From: Candidatus Omnitrophota bacterium | Lineage (GTDB): Bacteria > Omnitrophota > Gorgyraeia > Gygaellales > Profunditerraquicolaceae | Assembly: GCA_023247875.1 (NCBI GenBank) | Contig: JAHFFQ010000024.1 | Span: forward strand, 1 to 9,686 | Direction of reading: 5' to 3' | DNA: 9,686 nt | Shown here: piece by piece, positions 7,192-9,686 of the stretch | How the letters are laid out: each line of letters opens with the position of its first letter | Numbering within the stretch: position 1 is the stretch's first letter | Position numbers and translations under genes: made by a program | The notes under the pieces: model-generated | What the model was told of the DNA's origin: nothing | Databases searched by the model: none | Seen by the model: only the letters and a program-made list of their open reading frames with translations

Positions 7192-8074
7192 ATTTAAACG
7201 GGCACGGTTTTCTTTGCTTTGAGAATCGTCCCTGGTTTACTACTACATTATCAATAAGACGGGTCTTGCCTATTTTGACCGCTAAAGCAATAAGGCAGCC
7301 TGGTTTTATCTTTTTTAAGGGCATAAGGTTCTCTAAATCCACGATCCCAGCATAATCTATCCTGGCTGATCTCTTTTTTGAAATTAGCTGTTTCATCCTG
7401 CTTATAATTCTATCCGCCTGACGCTGGCCATTATCAATTAAAGTTTGAGCAAGAAGCAGGGCTTTAGATAAAACCACAGCGTCATTTCTTTCCTTCCCGC
7501 TTAAATAGGCGTTCCGCGAACTTAATGCCAACCCGTCATTTTCACGTATAGTAGGCATAACCTTGACCCTGACCGGGAAATTCAGGTCATTGATCATCCT
7601 GGCGATTATAACTGCCTGCTGCGCGTCCTTTTGTCCAAGATAAAGCACATCCGGCCGGACAATATTAAGCAGTTTGGCAACTACGGTAGCCACTCCGCGG
7701 AAATGCCCGGGTCTGACACTGCCGCAAAGCACTTCGTTTAAACCCTCAACATTTACAAAGGTAGAGTAAGGGCGCGGATACATGCTTTTGCTATCCGGCA
7801 AGAATATAAAATCAACCCCTGACCGGCGGCAAAGCGAAAGATCATTCTTAAGCGGCCGGGGGTATTTTTTCATATCCTCCTTAGGCCCGAATTGCGCCGG
7901 ATTGACAAAAATACTTACCACGACCGTATTGTTTTCCCTGGCTGCCTGCTTGATAAGGCTTAAATGCCCCATGTGCAATGCGCCCATCGTAGGCACAAAA
8001 CCTATACGCTTTTTATCCTGCCTTCTTTTGTTTAGGGCCGCGTTTAGTTTTTCAAAACTATAGAAGATTTTCAT
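7184..8074 (-). CDS. panC: Pantothenate synthetase (pantoate-beta-alanine ligase)
   Basis: PanC joins pantoate and beta-alanine using ATP, through a pantoyl-adenylate, to make pantothenate for coenzyme A (EC 6.3.2.1). It is cytoplasmic. The 296 residues match the family length. The nucleotide-binding fold shows FVPTMGALHMGH (26-37, HMGH signature), VSIFVNPAQFGPKED (53-67), CGSVRPGHFRGVATVV (117-132), YLGQKDAQQ (145-153) and the KMSKS-like LSSRN (184-188). The C-terminal domain ends with the usual KIGKTRLIDN element. Its ATG overlaps the folK stop by 4 nt, with GAGG (8079-8082) as ribosome site. PanB and PanD are not here, so the source of pantoate and beta-alanine lies elsewhere in the genome. 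All key motifs are present and nothing is unusual. Confidence 0.97.
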   Translation of the reverse strand: MKIFYSFEKLNAALNKRRQDKKRIGFVPTMGALHMGHLSLIKQAARENNTVVVSIFVNPAQFGPKEDMKKYPRPLKNDLSLCRRSGVDFIFLPDSKSMYPRPYSTFVNVEGLNEVLCGSVRPGHFRGVATVVAKLLNIVRPDVLYLGQKDAQQAVIIARMINDLNFPVRVKVMPTIRENDGLALSSRNAYLSGKERNDAVVLSKALLLAQTLIDNGQRQADRIISRMKQLISKKRSARIDYAGIVDLENLMPLKKIKPGCLIALAVKIGKTRLIDNVVVNQGRFSKQRKPCPFKYV

Positions 8075-8472
8075 AAAACCTCAAGCAAAGGCAGGGTTAC
8101 AAAATCCCGCAAGAACAGGCGCAGATGCGGGATAGTCAATTTCTTTCCGGCCATGACCCTGTCCCCATAAAGCAAAATATCCAGATCAATAATCCTGGGG
8201 CCAAAACGCGCGCTTTTTACCCTGCCCAGGTCATTTTCTATTTCCTTGAGCTCTTTTAATAAGTTTATCGGGGAAAGTTTAGTTTCAATCTTTAATGCGG
8301 CATTCAGAAAATCAGGTTGTCCGGCCGGCCCTCCAACAGGAGCACTTTCAATTATCCTGGATTCTTTAAGCACAGCGGTACTTTTTAGCCCGTTGATCTT
8401 TTTAACAGCCAACTTTATATTCTTTCTGCGATTGCCCAGGTTTGAACCTACGCCAAGATAACAAATCGCCAT
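8071..8472 (-). CDS. folK: 2-amino-4-hydroxy-6-hydroxymethyldihydropteridine pyrophosphokinase (HPPK)
   Basis: FolK transfers pyrophosphate from ATP to 6-hydroxymethyl-dihydropterin, the step before dihydropteroate synthase in folate synthesis (EC 2.7.6.3). The N-terminus YLGVGSNLGNR (5-15) and the signature RFGPRIIDLDILLYGD (89-104) are diagnostic; D96 and D98 are the magnesium-binding pair. ESAPVGGPAGQPDFLNAAL (42-60) and IPHLRLFLRDFVTLPLLEV (114-132) also match. At 133 residues it is shorter than the E. coli enzyme (about 158), losing part of the loops and C-terminus, but every catalytic motif is kept. The ATG directly follows the dapL stop and has only a weak ribosome site (GAAGAAGA), so it is probably translated by coupling. 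No other folate gene is visible. Confidence 0.95.
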   Translation of the reverse strand: MAICYLGVGSNLGNRRKNIKLAVKKINGLKSTAVLKESRIIESAPVGGPAGQPDFLNAALKIETKLSPINLLKELKEIENDLGRVKSARFGPRIIDLDILLYGDRVMAGKKLTIPHLRLFLRDFVTLPLLEVL

Positions 8473-9633
8473 TTAAGAGATCTTCTTCAGCCGTTCTAAA
8501 GCCTCCCTTATCCTCTCTTTTGGGACAGTCAAGGCCATGCGGATATAACCTTCCCCATACCTTCCAAAACCGACTCCCGGAGTAGCCACGATATCAGCCT
8601 CTTTAAGCAGCCGGGAGGCAAAGCTCATGGAATCACTGCTTCCGGGAATTTTTATCCAGAGATAGAATGTTGCCTTTGGTTTAGTTACCTGCCAACCCAG
8701 GGACTGTAATCCGCTAACCAGGATATCCCGTCTCTCCTGGTATAGCTGGCACATCTTAGCCGTGAAATCCTGGCCAGTGCTAAGTGCGGCAACTCCGGCC
8801 AGTTGGATAGCCGAAAATATCCCGGAATCAATATTTGATTTTACTTTAGCTAAAGCCGCGATCAACCGGGGATTGCCGCTGGCCCAACCCAGGCGCCAGC
8901 CGGTCATGTTATAGGTTTTAGACAATGAGTGGAACTCAATAACCACATCCTGCGCACCGGGAAATTCAAGGAGGCTGCGTGCTTTATAGCCGTCATAAAC
9001 CATCTCCGAGTAAGCCAGGTCCGAGATCACGATGATCTTATTTCTTTTGGCAAAATCGATCAGCTCCCGGTAAAATCCATCGCTGGCGCAGGCATTGGTC
9101 GGATTATTAGGATAATTCACAAAGATCATCTTTGCTTTCTTGCGCGCTAAAAACGGTATGCGTTTTAGATCCGGCAAAAAATTATTTTCTTCGAGCAAAG
9201 GCATAAGATGCGCTGATCCGCCGGCAAGGATCGTCCCTCCTTTATAGGGAGGATAGCATGGGTCAGGAATAAGAGAAATATCTCCCGCATTCAAGAATGC
9301 CAAGGGGAAATGCGCGATTCCCTCCTTTGAACCGATCAAAGGCAGAATCTGCGTATCAGGAGCTAAATTGACATTAAACCTGGCCTTATACCAGGAGGCG
9401 ATCGCCTGGCGCAATGCCGGCATCCCCTGATCCAGGGCATAACGATGATTGGCCGGGTCCCTGGCTGCCTGGTTCAAAGCATCAATAATATGCATAGGGG
9501 TCGGCTGGTCAGGATCGCCTATCCCCAGATCAATAATATCCCTGCCTTCCTGGCGCGCTTTGCGTTTAGCTTTATCGATCTCCAAAAATAAATATGGAGG
9601 CAATGACTGAACTTTTTTAGATAACCTGAGCAT
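8473..9633 (-). CDS. dapL: LL-diaminopimelate aminotransferase (DapL)
   Basis: DapL converts tetrahydrodipicolinate directly to LL-diaminopimelate with glutamate as amino donor (EC 2.6.1.83), bypassing DapD, DapC and DapE in lysine and peptidoglycan precursor synthesis. The 386-residue protein is a fold-type I PLP aminotransferase: GIGDPDQPTP (37-46), RYALDQGMPALRQAI (64-78), GSKEGIAH (101-108), NYPNNPTN (173-180), D205 and Y208 in ISDLAYSE, the Schiff-base lysine K239 in SLSKTYNMTGWRLGW (236-250), and R365 for the substrate carboxylate. GSKEGIAHFPLAFLNAGD and the PLLEENNFLPDL stretch (145-156) favour DapL over generic aspartate aminotransferase. The likely dapB end 3 nt upstream supports this. 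AAAGGG, 6 nt before the ATG, is the ribosome site. A broader aminotransferase role cannot be excluded from sequence alone. Confidence 0.85.
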   Translation of the reverse strand: MLRLSKKVQSLPPYLFLEIDKAKRKARQEGRDIIDLGIGDPDQPTPMHIIDALNQAARDPANHRYALDQGMPALRQAIASWYKARFNVNLAPDTQILPLIGSKEGIAHFPLAFLNAGDISLIPDPCYPPYKGGTILAGGSAHLMPLLEENNFLPDLKRIPFLARKKAKMIFVNYPNNPTNACASDGFYRELIDFAKRNKIIVISDLAYSEMVYDGYKARSLLEFPGAQDVVIEFHSLSKTYNMTGWRLGWASGNPRLIAALAKVKSNIDSGIFSAIQLAGVAALSTGQDFTAKMCQLYQERRDILVSGLQSLGWQVTKPKATFYLWIKIPGSSDSMSFASRLLKEADIVATPGVGFGRYGEGYIRMALTVPKERIREALERLKKIS

Positions 9634-9636
9634 ATT

Positions 9637-9686
9637 TTACCCTTTCAATACATCTTGTATCGAATACAAACCTGCCGGCTTAGCGA
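9637..9686 (-). CDS. dapB: Probable 4-hydroxy-tetrahydrodipicolinate reductase, last 15 codons only
   Basis: Only AKPAGLYSIQDVLKG and a TAA stop are inside the window; the gene continues past the window end. The KPAGLYSIQDVL ending closely resembles the conserved DapB tail (KPxGLYxMxDVL) that I know from many bacteria. DapB reduces the DapA product to tetrahydrodipicolinate, the substrate of the DapL encoded 3 nt downstream, so the order is biochemically sensible. The ribosome site of dapL lies inside this gene's last codons. The call rests on a short tail plus context. Confidence 0.65.
   Translation of the reverse strand, partial: AKPAGLYSIQDVLKG

Overview
All genes lie on the minus strand and are packed almost without gaps, so transcription runs from high to low coordinates. 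The protein families fit a Gram-negative-type or candidate-phylum bacterium: diaminopimelate synthesis by the DapL route, an archaeal/Thermotoga-type aspartate dehydrogenase, and several polytopic membrane proteins with cobalamin-type radical SAM enzymes. The small duplicated basic protein reminds me of Omnitrophota-like genomes, but that is recollection; no marker gene here fixes the taxonomy.

Region 1 (about 9686 down to 6093) is a biosynthetic run. It begins with the last 15 codons of what looks like dapB, then dapL (LL-diaminopimelate aminotransferase), folK (HPPK), panC (pantothenate synthetase), nadX (L-aspartate dehydrogenase) and a 79-residue Lys-rich protein made of two copies of a 28-residue unit. 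Junctions are 3 nt, 0 nt, a 4-nt overlap, an 8-nt overlap and 31 nt, so this is probably one transcript. Lysine, beta-alanine/pantothenate and NAD synthesis all start from aspartate, which may explain the grouping; folK does not fit that idea.

A strong GC-rich hairpin at 6050-6077 sits in the only sizeable intergenic gap (84 nt) and probably ends region 1.

Region 2 (6008 down to the window edge) is a second operon of four genes alternating two types: radical SAM protein with cobalamin-binding-like N-terminal domain; YfhO-like polytopic membrane protein; a second such radical SAM protein; and a DUF2079-type polytopic membrane protein cut by the window start. The first two junctions are ATGA overlaps and the last is 9 nt. 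The membrane proteins resemble GT-C glycosyltransferases, so the set may modify and glycosylate a lipid-linked or cell-surface substrate. This alternating arrangement is the least explained part of the window.

No RNA genes, mobile elements, CRISPR arrays or gene-free stretches over 300 bases were seen.
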